A DNA stretch of 35,047 nucleotides from Rhodoferax sp. (lineage in GTDB: Bacteria; Pseudomonadota; Gammaproteobacteria; Burkholderiales; Burkholderiaceae_C). Location: the NCBI GenBank assembly GCA_016790475.1, contig JAEUOX010000305.1, positions 1-35,047 of the forward strand, read 5' to 3'. The notes beneath the pieces were generated by a model. It was not told where the DNA came from. It saw nothing but the letters and a program-made list of their open reading frames with translations, and made no database searches. The number at the start of each line of letters is the position of its first letter. Position 1 is the stretch's first letter. Shown in pieces: positions 34,573 to 35,047 of the stretch. The translations under genes were made by a program, and so were the position numbers.

Positions 34573-35047
34573 TCAGAAAGTGCCTGGGTACCCTCCCCCG
34601 TCGATCAGGATGTTCTGTCCGGTGATGTAGCCGGCATGCGTACTGCACAGGAAAGCACATGTTGCGCCGAACTCCGCTGGACGGCCAAAGCGTTTGGCCG
34701 GAATGGTCTGGCTGTACGACTGCAAGGTGGATTCAATGGATGTACCAGCCTTGTCGGCCATTCCCTGGAGCGTTACCCGGATACGGTCGGTATCGAACGT
34801 ACCCGGCAGAAGGTTGTTGATCGTGACGTTCGCACTGGCAACAGCACTGCGCGCCACACCGGCGACGAACCCGGTCAGTCCGCTGCGAGCACCGTTGCTG
34901 AGCCCCAGCATGCCGATGGGCGCCTTGACCGCGTGCGAGGTGATGTTGATGATGCGCCCGAATCCACGATCCACCATGCCATCCAGCACGGCCTTGATCA
35001 ACCAGATGGGCGTGAGCATGTTGGCGTCCAATGCCTTGACCCAGTCC
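34573..35047 (-). CDS. SDR-family oxidoreductase, 5' end outside window
   Basis: The C-terminal part (about 158 residues) of an SDR; the frame is still open at the right edge. It has NITSHAVKAPIG, then the region where YxxxK normally sits, which reads LSNGARSGLTGF. By alignment Tyr is replaced by Ser and Lys by Arg. NNLLPGTFDTDR and the end motif GQNILIDGGGYPGTF are typical of SDRs. A known SDR subgroup shares the LGLSNGAR pattern, so this is probably natural rather than decay, but classical SDR catalysis is doubtful. It lies outside the interval bracketed by the tRNA-Cys remnants. Confidence 0.82.
   Translation of the reverse strand, partial: DWVKALDANMLTPIWLIKAVLDGMVDRGFGRIINITSHAVKAPIGMLGLSNGARSGLTGFVAGVARSAVASANVTINNLLPGTFDTDRIRVTLQGMADKAGTSIESTLQSYSQTIPAKRFGRPAEFGATCAFLCSTHAGYITGQNILIDGGGYPGTF

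Overview
The window is high-GC DNA from a member of the Burkholderiales, most likely a Comamonadaceae-type betaproteobacterium. The evidence is two Bug-family periplasmic binding proteins, the style of the CoA-dependent catabolic operons, and hairpin repeats of the GCTACTT...AAGTAGC type common in that group. The species cannot be fixed from sequence alone.

Layout. (1) 1-678: the right end of an IS66-family element (C-terminus of its transposase plus terminal repeat ending at 210), inserted into an IS256/Mutator-type transposase gene whose own left end lies near 678. (2) 769-880: a paired-hairpin repeat followed by the 3' half of a tRNA-Cys gene. (3) 1035-28653: 27 genes, all on the minus strand, mostly overlapping by 1-14 bp or separated by less than 65 bp. 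In transcription order they are hydantoinase/oxoprolinase-type A and B subunits, acyl-CoA dehydrogenase, crotonase, CaiB/BaiF CoA-transferase, thiolase-like protein, DUF35 OB-fold protein, Bug binding protein, SDR, branched-chain-type ABC binding protein, D-2-hydroxyacid dehydrogenase, HpcH/HpaI aldolase, GST, livHMGF, a two-piece AtuA, crotonase, APH-like kinase, acyl-CoA synthetase, MaoC hydratase, SDR, PaaG-like crotonase, ACAD10/11-type dehydrogenase and crotonase. (4) 28788-29717: a divergent LysR regulator. (5) 29744-32512: a second minus-strand operon (Bug protein, HSL-type esterase, FCD-type GntR regulator) with a recognisable operator over its promoter. (6) 32641-33199: a brnTA toxin-antitoxin pair. 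(7) 33326-33437: a second copy of the hairpin plus tRNA-Cys 3'-half module in the same orientation. (8) 33564-34252: a PIN-domain toxin with a Phd-type antitoxin. (9) An SDR gene running off the right end.

How it may work. The large block reads as import and CoA-thioester breakdown of an unidentified organic acid. A LIV-type ABC transporter and a Bug protein could capture substrate, and an acyl-CoA synthetase or CoA-transferase could activate it. Dehydrogenases, crotonases, a MaoC hydratase, SDRs and a thiolase-like/DUF35 pair could shorten it. A stand-alone APH-like kinase and an ACAD10/11-type dehydrogenase in the same operon match the known lva (levulinate) and ACAD10/11 logic. In that chemistry a 4-hydroxyacyl-CoA is phosphorylated and the phosphate eliminated. 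The substrate itself is not readable from the sequence.

The two diverged tRNA-Cys 3'-half modules, 32.6 kb apart, bracket almost all of this cargo. They suggest that it sits in a genomic island or a stack of islands. No integrase is present in the window.
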